Of a DNA stretch of 48,319 bases, positions 1 to 8,777 are shown piece after piece. The notes beneath the pieces are model-generated. The model had not been told where the DNA came from and did not search any database. It saw nothing but the letters and a program-made list of their open reading frames with translations. A program made the translations under genes and the position numbers. The stretch comes from JAJZAM01 sp027391075 (GTDB taxonomy: Bacteria; Actinomycetota; Acidimicrobiia; Acidimicrobiales; Palsa-688): the NCBI GenBank assembly GCA_027391075.1, contig DAHYHI010000038.1, positions 1 through 48,319 of the forward strand, in the 5' to 3' direction. Each line of letters opens with the position of its first letter. The first letter of the stretch is position 1.

Positions 1-1379
1 CCCTGGCTATCATCACTGCCGGCGGGGCGTCACTTGCGCCTGAGACGATCCGGATCGGCGAGTCCGTCTACTCCGAAGGCGTTACTGCCGGCATCGAACC
101 CTCTGCGTGGGAGTCGTTGCGGCGGACCAAGGTATTCCTGAAGGCGCCGATCACCACTCCCCAGGGGGGAGGGTTCAAAAGCTTGAACGTGACCGTGCGC
201 AAGACGCTCGGACTTTTCGCCAACGTCCGCCCATGCCCCTCTTACGCCCCGTACGTCGCGACCAAGCATCCAGGAATGGACGTTGTGATTATCAGGGAGA
301 ACGAGGAGGACCTCTACGCCGGGATCGAGCATCGCCAGACCGAGGACGTCACCCAATGCCTCAAGCTGATAACCCGTCCGGGTAGCGAACGTCTTATCCG
401 TTACGGGTTCGAGTACGCCCGCCGCTACGGTCGGTCCAAGGTGACGTGTTTCACCAAGGACAACATCATGAAGATGACCGACGGGCTGTTCCACCAGGTG
501 TTCGACGAAGTGGCTGCCGAGTACCCAGATCTCGAGTCGGAGCACTGGATCGTCGACATAGGAGCAGCCAAACTCGCCGACACCCCAGAAGCGTTCGACC
601 TGGTCATACTCCCCAACCTCTACGGGGACATCCTCTCTGACGTGACAGCCCAGATCGCCGGCTCGGTCGGTCTGGCCGGCAGCGCGAACATCGGCCCCGA
701 CGTAGCCATGTTCGAAGCGATCCACGGCTCGGCCCCGCGGCGCGCCGGGCAGAACCTGGCCAACCCGTCCGGTCTTCTGCTGGGCGCTGTCCAGATGCTC
801 GTCCACATAGGCCAAGGCGAGGCGGCAACCCGGGTTCACAACGCGTGGCTTCGCACGATGGAAGACGGGATCCACACCTACGACGTCTTCGACCCGGCGG
901 TGTCCAAGACCAAGGTCGGCACCGCCGAGTTCGCAGAAGCAGTCATCGCCCGCCTCGGAGAGACCCCTTCCACTCTCAAGGCGGTCGAGTACTCGTCTTA
1001 CTCCGAGCCGATTGCTGTGAAGGTGTCGGAACGTACCCCCGCTCACAAGGAGCTCGTAGGCATGGACGTGTTCCTGGACTGGCGTGGCCCTACAGACGAG
1101 CTCGGCAGACTTCTGGAGCAAAACGCCGGGCCCGACCTTGCTCTCGTCATGATCAGCAACCGTGGCCAGAAGGTGTACCCGGGAGGCTTGCCCGAGACGT
1201 TCTGCGTGGACCACTGGCGCTGCCGATTCCAAGCGGCCAAACCCGGAGACCCGGTAAACCACCGACAGATAATCGACCTGCTGTCACGGCTCGCTGATCG
1301 CGGACTCGAGTTCATCAAGACGGAAGGCCTGTTCACTTTCGACGGCCAACCTGGTTTCTCGCTCGGCCAGGGCCAGTGA
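1..1379 (+). CDS. icd: Isocitrate dehydrogenase (NADP-type likely), 5' end outside window
   Basis: Oxidative decarboxylation of isocitrate to 2-oxoglutarate in the TCA cycle. The frame is open from base 3, so the true start lies upstream; a TTG at 117 is internal. Family residues are visible: the substrate-binding serine/arginine stretch SLNVTVRKT then NVRP, RENEEDLYAGIEH with the conserved Tyr, the lysine in TKDNIMKMTDG, and the metal-binding aspartates in NLYGDILSDVTAQIAG. The cofactor loop reads HGSAPRRAGQN; basic residues where NAD enzymes carry acidic ones suggest NADP use (inference). The last ~130 residues (from about base 970) form the extra C-terminal domain of Thermus/rickettsial-type ICDH, with KMISNRG-like MISNRGQKVYPGG. 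The gene ends just before a strong hairpin and faces the phzF gene. Confidence 0.93.
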   Translation, partial: LAIITAGGASLAPETIRIGESVYSEGVTAGIEPSAWESLRRTKVFLKAPITTPQGGGFKSLNVTVRKTLGLFANVRPCPSYAPYVATKHPGMDVVIIRENEEDLYAGIEHRQTEDVTQCLKLITRPGSERLIRYGFEYARRYGRSKVTCFTKDNIMKMTDGLFHQVFDEVAAEYPDLESEHWIVDIGAAKLADTPEAFDLVILPNLYGDILSDVTAQIAGSVGLAGSANIGPDVAMFEAIHGSAPRRAGQNLANPSGLLLGAVQMLVHIGQGEAATRVHNAWLRTMEDGIHTYDVFDPAVSKTKVGTAEFAEAVIARLGETPSTLKAVEYSSYSEPIAVKVSERTPAHKELVGMDVFLDWRGPTDELGRLLEQNAGPDLALVMISNRGQKVYPGGLPETFCVDHWRCRFQAAKPGDPVNHRQIIDLLSRLADRGLEFIKTEGLFTFDGQPGFSLGQGQ

Positions 1380-1417
1380 TCAAGGTCTGAGCCGGCGCGC
1401 AGTTACCGAAGCGTGAA

Positions 1418-1455
1418 TGTGAGTCCGGCCGGGCTAAGGCCCGTCCGGACTCACA
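1418..1455. terminator. Bidirectional stem-loop between convergent icd and phzF
   Basis: An 11-bp perfect stem (TGTGAGTCCGG / CCGGACTCACA), one C-T mismatch, then 5 more base pairs closing a TAAG loop. It sits 39 nt after the icd stop and 16 nt before the phzF stop on the other strand. There is no long T-run, so it is a terminator-like hairpin serving both convergent genes rather than a textbook intrinsic terminator. Confidence 0.75.
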
Positions 1456-1470
1456 CCTTGCAGCTTTAGC

Positions 1471-2244
1471 TCAGAGCCCTGCAGAAGACATGTCCACCCG
1501 TGCGACACGTACCGCCCGTCCGGAAAGCCGGACCCTGTCCCCGTCTAAAGACATGCCGACCTCGCCACCCCGGGCCGAGGCCTGCTCTCCCAGCAGGACC
1601 TCCTTACCCAGCCGGTGACCCCACAGCACGGCAAGCGTGCAGTGAGCAGAGCCGGTAACGGGATCCTCCGGCACTCCCACGTTGGGACAGAACACCCGGC
1701 TTACGCAGTCCAATCCCGGGCGGTCCCCGCCGGCGGTGAAGATCACTCCTCTGGTTCCCAGACCTGAGATAACCCCCAGATCCGGGGCAAGGTTGCGGAC
1801 CGCCTCGGCATCTGGCAGTTCCGCCACCAGGTCGAAGCGTCCCCTCCAGCATGCTACGGCTCCCATCGCTACGAGCCGGTTATCAATAACCTCGGGGCTG
1901 GGCGGATCCGCCGGGAAGTCCAGTTCCACCCTTCCGTCGGCCAGGTTGCGGGTGTTAAGGATCCCGCTCAGCGTGTGGAACCTGGGGCTTCCTCCCAAGA
2001 CACTGGCGGCGGCCAAAGTGGCGTGTCCGCAAAGCTCTACCTCTGCCGCGGGGGTGAACCAACGCAGGTCGTAATCGCCATCGGGACGAGTGCGCACGAA
2101 AGCTGTCTCTGAGAGGTTCATCTCCATTGCCACCCGTCGCATCATGTCGTCAGAGGGGTATTCCTCTACGAGCGCCACAGCAGCCGGGTTGCCAGTGAAC
2201 GCCTGTTCGGCGAAAGCATCCACGACTGTCAACTCCAAGCTCAA
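1471..2244 (-). CDS. PhzF family isomerase/epimerase-like protein
   Basis: PhzF/YddE fold proteins (diaminopimelate-epimerase-like); the founding member isomerises a phenazine precursor, but most members have unknown substrates. About 257 aa from the TTG start chosen here, which has AGGGG 9 nt upstream and begins with SLELTVVDAFAEQAFTGNPA, exactly where the family starts. An upstream ATG at 2385 would add ~47 residues of unfamily-like sequence. Visible motifs: NPAAVALVEE, the catalytic-glutamate region NLSETAFV, CGHATLAAA, and the C-terminal DPVTGSAHCTLA. Both halves of the two-domain fold are present and uninterrupted. No phenazine genes are nearby, so function stays generic. Confidence 0.88.
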   Translation of the reverse strand: MSLELTVVDAFAEQAFTGNPAAVALVEEYPSDDMMRRVAMEMNLSETAFVRTRPDGDYDLRWFTPAAEVELCGHATLAAASVLGGSPRFHTLSGILNTRNLADGRVELDFPADPPSPEVIDNRLVAMGAVACWRGRFDLVAELPDAEAVRNLAPDLGVISGLGTRGVIFTAGGDRPGLDCVSRVFCPNVGVPEDPVTGSAHCTLAVLWGHRLGKEVLLGEQASARGGEVGMSLDGDRVRLSGRAVRVARVDMSSAGL

Positions 2245-2498
2245 TCCAGGTGTCCCCTGTGAGTCATGGGTCCCGATTATAACGGCATAGCGGACCGTGC
2301 CAAATGCTGTACCGAACGGCAGGTGGAGGTGCGTCATCTTGATGGTCGTCGGCGGACTGGGAGCAATTTTGTCCATAGTAGGCATGGCTACCTCTGGCTA
2401 CCGGCGGAGTCGGGTGATAGTCGACGATGGCGTAAGGCAGGTTGTCAGCCAAGAGGAGCGCCTTCCGTAGCGGGTGTAGAAGCCACGGAACCCAAGCG

Positions 2499-2511
2499 TT
2501 CAAAATTTGAA
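2499..2511. promoter_or_regulatory. Perfect palindrome upstream of small hydrophobic gene
   Basis: TTCAAA-A-TTTGAA, 6-bp arms around a single base, 14 nt before the ATG at 2526 and partly overlapping the AAAGGA ribosome site. AT-rich in a GC-rich context. It could be an operator or simply the AT-rich leader; no regulator is identified. Confidence 0.35.
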
Positions 2512-2525
2512 AGGAAAAGACTGAA

Positions 2526-2690
2526 ATGGTGTCACTACTATCTTTACTATTCGTGCTCATAATGGCGGGATTCGGATTCGCTGTCCATCTGTTGTGGATC
2601 CTGGCTCGCGTGCTCCTGGCGGTCTGGCTCATAGGTTTTGCTCTCGGCAGAGGCGAAAGCGCAGGACGCCACCGGTTCTATCGTTGGTAA
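2526..2690 (+). CDS. Small hydrophobic membrane protein (54 aa), actinobacterial stress-associated type
   Basis: A 54-residue protein with one or two membrane segments: MVSLLSLLFVLIMAGFGF, then HLLWILARVLLAVWLIGF, and a basic aromatic end GRHRFYRW. This layout (LLW-x-A-x-VLL-x-WLIGF followed by RxRWYRW) is typical of short proteins annotated as 'hydrophobic protein' in Streptomyces and related actinobacteria, often beside CsbD and PRC-barrel stress genes. The start is supported by AAGGA 10 nt upstream. Function is unknown; membrane location is inferred. The context of other stress proteins nearby fits. Confidence 0.75.
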   Translation: MVSLLSLLFVLIMAGFGFAVHLLWILARVLLAVWLIGFALGRGESAGRHRFYRW

Positions 2691-2872
2691 ACAAGGGGTT
2701 GAGCCCCCCAAGGCTGCCGAGTGAGCCATCGCTGGGCGCTTCGTAGGAACTTGTTGGGCCACGTTGCGCCCGGAGCTTGGTCAGACGGTGGGCCACCATT
2801 TGGCGGCTTGGGCCATCCGTGCTTGTGCTGTGGTCTCTCTCGACATGAACGTCCCCATTTCCTAGATGGTGC

Positions 2873-3324
2873 TCATGAGCGGGCTACGTCTAGGATCTGT
2901 TTCGCGTCGAGGTTGATCTTGTCTGTTTCTGCAAGGAGCTGGTCGAGCGTGTGCTGGCCGACAACTTTGCGAAGAGTCGTCTGGGCGATCTGGTTGATCG
3001 CCTCACGCACGTTCTCTATGACACGACCGATTTAGTCGCAGCAACTACTTTGTAGTACGCAACTGCGGACACGTCGATGCTCACATTGTCACGAGTGATA
3101 ATACCTTGCGACTGTATCGGCATGGTTACGATCCGAAATGATACCTTCCGGAGGGTGTTGACAACCGGGATGATCACTGCGAGACCGGGCTCCTTTTCTC
3201 CGAGGACGCGACCGAATCGGAAGACGACAGCTTTCTCATACAGCTGAATAATGTGCAGCGAAAGCGCCAGGTCTATGAGAGTGACAATTCCGACGATAAC
3301 GAGCGCGACCACCAAACCGGTCAT
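2873..3324 (-). pseudogene. Stomatin/SPFH (band 7) protein, frameshifted and truncated
   Basis: The first ~100 residues from ATG 3324 (AAGGA 10 nt upstream) give a membrane anchor (VVALVIVGIVTLIDLALSL) and a clear band-7 start: QLYEKAVVFRFGRVLGEKEPGL, ITRDNVSIDVSAVAYYKV. That frame hits TAG at 3016. The next frame carries the expected continuation, IENVREAINQIAQTTLRKVV, GQHTLDQLLAETDKIN, LDAKQILDV, until a TGA at 2873. The remaining half of the SPFH domain and the coiled-coil tail are absent; only a weak echo (QARMAQAAK) occurs further on. So there is one frameshift near 3020 plus loss of the 3' half. Intact relatives are ~250-320 aa membrane scaffold proteins. Confidence 0.85.
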
Positions 3325-3450
3325 GCCGCGAAATTCCTTCGTGTGATCCAGGTGACAGGACGAGGATGAGGCCACCTGGGAGTCCCGAAAGGGTTCTTAG
3401 ACCATCAAGTGACGGCATGGTAGGGGTCTCCATCGGTAGTCAACGTAGCG

Positions 3451-3467
3451 GCCGCCGTAACGGCGGC
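3451..3467. terminator. Short GC hairpin downstream of arcC
   Basis: GCCGCCG-TAA-CGGCGGC, a 7-bp perfect stem with a 3-nt loop and no T-run, 140 nt past the arcC stop. It may be a weak terminator for the arc operon; the distance makes that uncertain. Confidence 0.3.
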
Positions 3468-3608
3468 TGACCGGGCGGATCGTACTAGCAGAGCCAAGGT
3501 CTGGAGCGAGGCCAAATGTAAGGCGACACCTAATCAATCCTAGCGCAACTCGAAGTTAGCCTCGGGTGACGGACTGTCCCGAGGCACATTGTGCCAGTGG
3601 GTGTCAGG

Positions 3609-4343
3609 TCAGAGGCTTGCTGGAAGGTCTGGCGGCGGGTCGTCCGGTTCGATGATGGTGCCACGCGTCTTTTGGAGGAGGTCGGCGGCCTCGTCGAGGC
3701 TGCCGATCATAGCCGGGTTGCCCGTCGCTTCGACGAAACGGCATGCGGTCTCAATTTTAGGCCCCATGGATCCGGCTGGGAAAGCCTCGTTGCGTAGCGC
3801 TCCGGGCGTGGTGCGCCCGATGGCACGAGCTCCAGCGGTGCCGAAGTCAGTTTCGACGTTGGGCACGTCGGTGAGGATCAGGAGCGCATCGGCGTGGAGG
3901 TTGCGGGCGAGGAGCGCGGCGGTGAGGTCCTTGTCGATGACGGCGCCGACGCCGCGAAGCAGCCCGTCTGCCCCGCGGGTGACTGGTATGCCGCCGCCTC
4001 CGTCGCAGATGACGGTAGAGCGCTCGGCCAGGAGCGTTCGGATGGTGGCGATCTCGACGATAGCCAACGGTTCGGGGGAGGCGACGACTCGGCGCCATGA
4101 GACACCGTCCCGTCGGATCCGCGAACCGCGTGCCTCGGCGCTTCTGTGGCCGTCGATATCGCTGTACTGCGGTCCGACGAACTTGGTTGGCGTGAGGAAT
4201 GCTGGGTCGTCGTAGGCGACCTCGGTCTGGCAGACAATACTGACGATTTCGCGCCCGGGCAGCGCATTTTCGAATGCTTGAAGTAGGAAGTAGCCGATCA
4301 TCCCCTGGCTTTGAGCCCCGCCGACGGCCACGACGATACGCAT
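3609..4343 (-). pseudogene. arcC: Carbamate kinase with in-frame N-terminal deletion
   Basis: Last step of the arginine deiminase pathway: carbamoyl phosphate + ADP to ATP + CO2 + NH3. The ORF encodes 244 aa; the family is ~310. The start MRIVVAVGG is the authentic N-terminus, but it runs straight into AQSQGMIGY, normally ~65 residues later. The missing stretch includes the GGNAL motif and the HGNGPQVG loop that bind substrate, so activity is very unlikely. The rest is well kept: CDGGGGIPV, VIDKDLTAALLA, LTDVPNVETDFG, AAGSMGPK-like PAGSMGPKIETACRF. The junction lies in GGC/GGG repeats, suggesting a microhomology deletion. One base separates it from arcB. It could be called an open ORF, but I regard it as a non-functional remnant. 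Confidence 0.88.
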
Positions 4344-4344
4344 C

Positions 4345-5367
4345 TCAGTCCCCGAGAGCGGCGACCATGGCCGCTTTGATGGTATGAAGCCGGTTCTCCG
4401 CCTGGTCGAATACGATGCTGGCCGGTGACTCGAAGACCTCCTCGGTTACTTCCAGGGCGTCGAGTTGGTACAGGCTGGAAATTCTTCTACCGACGTCGGT
4501 GTCGGTGTTGTGCAGCGCCGGCAGGCAGTGCATGAACTTGACGTTCGGGTTCCCGGTGGCCTTCATGGTCGCCGCGTATACCTGGTAGGGAAGAAGCAGT
4601 TTGATCCGGTCCTTCCATTCGGAGTCCGGTTCGCCCATGGAAGCCCAGACGTCGGTGTATATAAAGTCGGATCAACGGACCCCTTCGTCGAGGTCGGCAG
4701 TTATGTTGATCCGTGCTCCCGAACCGGCGGCAAGTCCGGAGGCGATGCCTTGAACCTCAGTGCTGGGCCACAGATCCTCGGGTGCGGCGATGCGGACATC
4801 CATGCCGAGGAGGGCGCCGGTGACAAGGAGGGAGTTGGCCGTGTTATTGCGTGCGTCACCCACGTAGCAGTACGTGACGTGCTCAAGGGGTTTGTCGGTG
4901 TGGTAGCGGATGGTTAATACGTCCGCGAGCATCTGGGTGGGGTGCCACTTGTCGGTGAGCTCGTTCCACACGGGTACCCCGCTGAATCGGGCTAGGGTCT
5001 CGACTGATTCCTGGGAGAACCCGCGGTATTCGATCCCGTCGAACATTCGGCCGAGCACCCGGGCGGTGTCTTTGATCGTCTCCTCGACACCGATGTGGCT
5101 ACCGTCGGGGCCGAGGTAGGTGACGCGCGCTCCCTGGTCGTAGGCGGCGACCTCGAAGGCACAACGGGTGCGTGTCGAGGCTTTCTCGAAGATGAGGGCG
5201 ATTCTGCGGCCGGTCATCCGCTGACGTTCCTTCCCGTTGCGCTTCTCCGTCCTCAGCGCGTCGGCGAGATCTAGGAGCGAGACGAACTCTTCCTTGGTGA
5301 GGTAGACCTCTTTTAGAAGGCTTCTGCCATGCAGGCTGCGGGAAGCTACGACGTCGGTGCTGGTCAT
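4345..5367 (-). pseudogene. arcB: Ornithine carbamoyltransferase (catabolic) with in-frame TGA
   Basis: Converts citrulline + phosphate to ornithine + carbamoyl phosphate. From ATG 5367 the frame codes ~340 aa, the normal length, interrupted only by TGA at 4672-4674 in VR*SDFIYTDVW, where the family has Gly (GGA to TGA is a single change). All motifs otherwise survive: carbamoyl-phosphate loop FEKASTRTRCAFE, KWHPTQMLADV, SMGEP and HCLPALHNT. Two polypeptides of ~231 and ~97 aa would result, separating the carbamoyl-phosphate and ornithine domains. The start overlaps the arcA stop (ATGA), typical of arcAB coupling. Readthrough cannot be excluded from sequence, but both neighbours are also broken. 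Confidence 0.9.
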
Positions 5368-5675
5368 TCTGGGTCCCTCTCTATGGGGCAGGTCATGCAC
5401 CGCGGGCCGCATCGGCCGCGACCGAGCTCGCTGCCGCCGATGTCGATCACTTCGATGCCGTGTTTGCACTGCATGGTGTTGGTATTGACGCTGCGTTCGT
5501 AGCCCATTACCACGCCAGGGGACACAGCCAGGAAGTTGGTGCCGTCATCCCATTGCTCTCGCTCTGCGGCTCTGATGTCCTTGTCGGTGGTCAAGACCGT
5601 TATCTCGGGCACTTCGAGGATCCTGGCCAAGGTGTTGGGGTGATAATGACTCCCCCGTAGATCCAACACGAGCAA
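5364..5675 (-). pseudogene. arcA: Arginine deiminase, C-terminal remnant
   Basis: About 100 residues matching only the end of arginine deiminase (full length ~410 aa): AAEREQWDDGTNFLAVSPGV, GYERSVNTNTM, IGGSELGRGRCGPRCMTCPI, including the C-terminal catalytic cysteine in CMTCP. Nothing recognisable as ADI lies upstream of ~5660 on this strand, so the first ~300 residues with the Asp/Glu/His catalytic residues have been deleted. A TTG at 5675 keeps the frame open, but the product could not be a deiminase. It overlaps arcB by ATGA, showing the original operon order arcA-arcB-arcC. Confidence 0.87.
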
Positions 5676-6253
5676 CGATCCACTTGAGCTATTCGGCGTG
5701 AATTCACATGTTGCAGGAACTGAGCTCTCCCATAAAGTATGCGGCTCTGCGGGGTAGTCGGCTAGAGCCGAAAGTCCTGACTGTGACCAGAGCGCGTTGC
5801 CAGCCGCCTTGGTGGGCGTTCTCGCCCGGGCAAATGGATAAAAGCTCGTAATGCCTTTCGCTAACCTGCAGCTTGTACGTGCTGCCCTTACATCGTCTAG
5901 CGATCACCGTCTGAGTGGCACCGAGAAACGTGAGATACCGACCCCCTCGCTTAGGAGCGAGCACGACCCCGAGGTCTAGGAGGACAGTGCAACTGTGAAC
6001 TGGGATACACTTGGCGTCTGCACGGAGCAGTCGTGGTAAGGCCGCTACTTCCGGTATCGGCTCGCCCAAGAACCTGCCCGCGCTCAGCCCCTGAGGTCCG
6101 GATTTAGCGTCTGGTAGTTTCGCCGGAACGGTCTGCGAGATCCGCCACCCACACCGCCGGCATCTCCGGTGACGCTGATCTCGATATGGCTGTCGGTGAA
6201 CGCCAGGGAGGTTCACCGGCTGGGCTCAGAGGGGGTTCGAATCCGCCATGAGC
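5676..6253. other. Gene-poor stretch after arcA remnant
   Basis: About 580 bases with no recognisable protein. A 170-codon frame on the minus strand (5704-6216) is low-complexity in style, resembles no family and is not supported. A T-arm-like GGTTCGAATCC occurs at 6234-6244 but no tRNA can be folded around it. Probably decayed sequence left by loss of the arcA 5' part and its promoter. Confidence 0.5.
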
Positions 6254-7738
6254 TTAGGGCTGGCGCCGGGCGTAGGCTTGGGCGTCCGCGACGAGCCCGG
6301 CTAGCATCCCCGGGAAGACGAAGCGGTGGAACGGGGCGACGCCGAGCCAGTACAGGCGACCTAGGAGCCCCCGCGGCCGGAACAGGGCGGTCTGGGTGAC
6401 CTTGGTCCCACCCCTGACCGGTTCGAGGTCCCAGCTCAGCCAGGCCTCGCCGGGGAGGCGCATCTCGGCGTGGAGGCGCAGACGCCGCCCCTGAGCTAGA
6501 TCCTCGACCCGCCAGAAGTCGAGCGCCTCGCCGACCCGTAGGGTCGCTCGACGGCCCCGGCGCAAGCCTGGCCCGCCTAAGAGCTGGTCCGTCACGCCGC
6601 GGACGCGCCACAGCCACTCGCCGCTGTACCAGCCCTTCTCACCGCCTATCTGCTCCAAGCAGGCAAACACCTGATCGGGGTCGGCGGTGGCAACTGCGCT
6701 ACGGACGTCCTTGAGGACGGTGCCGCCGGACCAGTCCGGGTCCGTGGTCGCGGGCCGGAAATGGACGAGGTCTGCGTCGACGAATGATGTAGGAACATTG
6801 TCGTCACGAGTCGCCGCCAGCGCGCGGCGGATCGCCTCCCGCAGACCCATCGGCGAGATCGAGAAGGCTTCGCTGGCCGGCCGTCCCTGTACGGTCACCT
6901 CGTTGACGAGAGACTCGACCAGCTCGCGAGCCAGTGGCACCGGAACGGGTGTGACCAGGCCGACCCAGTGTGAGGAGAGCCCGGGCGTGAGCAACGGCAC
7001 GCGAATGAGGCGGCGACGTGCCAGCCCGGCAATGTCGGCGTAGGTCGCCATCATCTCGGCGTACGTCACGACATCAGGGCCGCCCACCTCGTATACGCCG
7101 CCGGGGTCTCCTGCGCGGCCTACGGCGTCCACTAGGAGATTGACGATGTCGGCAATGGCGATCGGCTGGCACTTCGTCTCCACCCAACGAGGCGTCACCA
7201 TCACAGGGAGCACCTCGACCAGATAACGCAACATTTCGAAGCTCGCCGAGCCGGATCCGATTATCACCCCAGCGCGCAGCTCGACGACCTCGACCCCCGT
7301 CGACGCCAGCAAGCGGCCGACATCGTGGCGGCTCTGCAGGTGGCGGCTCAGAGCGTCCCCGTCCCGTCCGAGCCCTCCGAGGTAGACGATTCGCCGCACG
7401 TCTGCGCCGGCTGCGGCGCGGGCGAAGTTAGCGGCGTCACGCTGCTCGCGATCCGCCCACCCGGTCCCCTGCCCGATCGAGTGGACGAGGTAGACCGCCA
7501 CGTCCACGCCCTTCATGGCTTCGCCTAGGGCGCCGCCGACATCACCCTCGGCGACTTGTACCGAACCCCTCCAGGGCGCGGCGTCCAGTTTCGCTGGGGT
7601 CCGGGCCAGGCAGCGCACCTCTGCCCCCTGCTTGAGCAACGCCGGGACCAGGCGGCCACCGACGTAACCCGACGCCCCCGTGACTAGAACCCGGAGATCG
7701 CTCACGATGCGACGACAGAAAAGCTGACCATATACCAT
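6254..7738 (-). CDS. NAD(P)-binding SDR/epimerase fused to DUF2867-type C-terminal domain
   Basis: 494 aa from ATG 7738, or 483 from GTG 7705, which begins right at SDLRVLVTGASGYVGGRL; the GTG start fits the family better though neither has a strong ribosome site. Residues ~15-300 are an atypical/extended SDR with GASGYVGG nucleotide loop, YLVHSIG and an NmrA-like layout. Residues ~335-490 are the DUF2867/SRPBCC-like lipid-binding-style domain: GWYSGEWLWRVRG, RRATLRVGEALDFWRVED, FRPRGLLGRLYWLGVAPFH. The same two-domain protein is common in actinobacteria and cyanobacteria; the substrate is unknown. Intact, in contrast to its neighbours. Confidence 0.85.
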   Translation of the reverse strand: MVYGQLFCRRIVSDLRVLVTGASGYVGGRLVPALLKQGAEVRCLARTPAKLDAAPWRGSVQVAEGDVGGALGEAMKGVDVAVYLVHSIGQGTGWADREQRDAANFARAAAGADVRRIVYLGGLGRDGDALSRHLQSRHDVGRLLASTGVEVVELRAGVIIGSGSASFEMLRYLVEVLPVMVTPRWVETKCQPIAIADIVNLLVDAVGRAGDPGGVYEVGGPDVVTYAEMMATYADIAGLARRRLIRVPLLTPGLSSHWVGLVTPVPVPLARELVESLVNEVTVQGRPASEAFSISPMGLREAIRRALAATRDDNVPTSFVDADLVHFRPATTDPDWSGGTVLKDVRSAVATADPDQVFACLEQIGGEKGWYSGEWLWRVRGVTDQLLGGPGLRRGRRATLRVGEALDFWRVEDLAQGRRLRLHAEMRLPGEAWLSWDLEPVRGGTKVTQTALFRPRGLLGRLYWLGVAPFHRFVFPGMLAGLVADAQAYARRQP

Positions 7739-8026
7739 GATCTCACGTTCCGGCCGCTAGTTCGCGAGAGCGGGTCCGCCGGCAGCTTCGCACTCTGACG
7801 CGCTGCCCCAGCAATGCCGAGCTGATCGTGCTGACCCGACGCGTATCGATGAGCACTGAGGACGCTCTGATGCCCGCTACAGCATCGGGCGCTCGCCAGC
7901 TGGCCGGCGGTGTCGTCTGCCACCGCGCGCTCCTCTCAAATCAACCTAGAAGCCTGCCGGTATTGCTTCGCGTCGCAGTGGAACCTCCGCGCCAAAGTCA
8001 GACGCTGGGCAACCCCACTTTGGTGG
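7739..8026. other. Intergenic region, no gene seen
   Basis: About 290 bases between the SDR gene start and the PRC-barrel pseudogene end. Short frames on both strands show no family features. It may contain the SDR promoter. Confidence 0.4.
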
Positions 8027-8696
8027 TTAGTCCTGGTCGGCTAGATTTACCGGTGGCAAGTCACGCACCTCATCCTTGGTTAGGTTGAGCTTGACGCCGT
8101 CGTCCACTCGGGTGACGGCCCCGATTGGGATCGCGACCCTCGTCTTGTCCCACAGGTGCCCTCCGTCAAGCAGGACGTGCGTCACGTGATGGCCGCTGGG
8201 ATCGATGACCAAGCCTTGTACTTTGCCGATTGGGCCGTCGGTGGCGTAGACAGGATCGCTTCGGTGTACTTCCACCTAGCCGGCTGGCACGTTGTCAGAG
8301 GTGATCAGCTGGGAACCTGCAGCGTTTCCTCCCAGCCCGATACCTCCCATTCCCAACCCGCCGCCTGCCATGCCTAGCCCATAGTAGGCATGGGAGATCA
8401 TTTGATCCTTGGCCGTAGCTCCATTGGCCTTGTGCGCCAGGAAGGAACCTGGTCTCTTCGGACCTCTCGAAGTTGTCGAACTGAGCAATGGTGCAACTCA
8501 ATTGGATCTCGGCGTCAGAACAAGTCGCAAGTGCGATCGGAACGAGACGTCCCTCGCCCTGGCGATGTTTCGCTTCGACGACAAGGTAGGTGAGCGTCCG
8601 GGCGATGGGGTCGACTACCACGCGTCGTAGCTGTCCGCAGCCGCCGTCAGTGCACGAGACGTCGCTTCCTATCGTGAACTGCGTCGGCTCATTCAC
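8027..8696 (-). pseudogene. PRC-barrel domain protein, frameshift plus amber stop
   Basis: A broken paralogue of the intact PRC-barrel gene at 9718. From GTG 8696: TIGSDVSCTDGGCGQLRRVV, TLTYLVVEAKHR, GRLVPIALATC, matching the first PRC half. The frame is lost near 8420-8450; the next frame carries SHAYYGLGMAGGGLGMGG and ITSDNVPAG, then TAG at 8276-8278 (likely from GAG), followed in the same frame by VEVHRSDPVYATDGPIGKVQ, GLVIDPSGHHVTHVLLDGGH and LNLTKDEVRDLPPV, the second PRC half. So there are two independent lesions in a ~220-aa gene. Confidence 0.88.
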
Positions 8697-8777
8697 AACA
8701 TGTTTCTCATCTCTTGTGGGTACAGAAGAATATCCATATCGCTCCTTTTCTCCTGAGTGCACGTCGGGCGAAGGACG

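Noticed and set aside
30..1262. 410-codon ORF antisense to icd
   Set aside because: Shadow frame of the conserved isocitrate dehydrogenase; arises from GC-rich codon bias.
4672..4674. UGA in arcB as a glycine codon of a variant genetic code or selenocysteine
   Set aside because: TGA terminates many intact genes here; other broken genes have TAG or TAA; no SECIS-like element sought or seen; neighbours are also dead.
5704..6216. 170-codon minus-strand ORF
   Set aside because: Composition and sequence resemble no protein family, no ribosome site, and it lies in a decayed stretch.
6225..6255. T-arm-like GGTTCGAATCC suggesting a tRNA or attachment site
   Set aside because: No acceptor, D or anticodon arms can be drawn around it; the T-stem itself has a mismatch. 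Probably chance or an unrecognisable scar.
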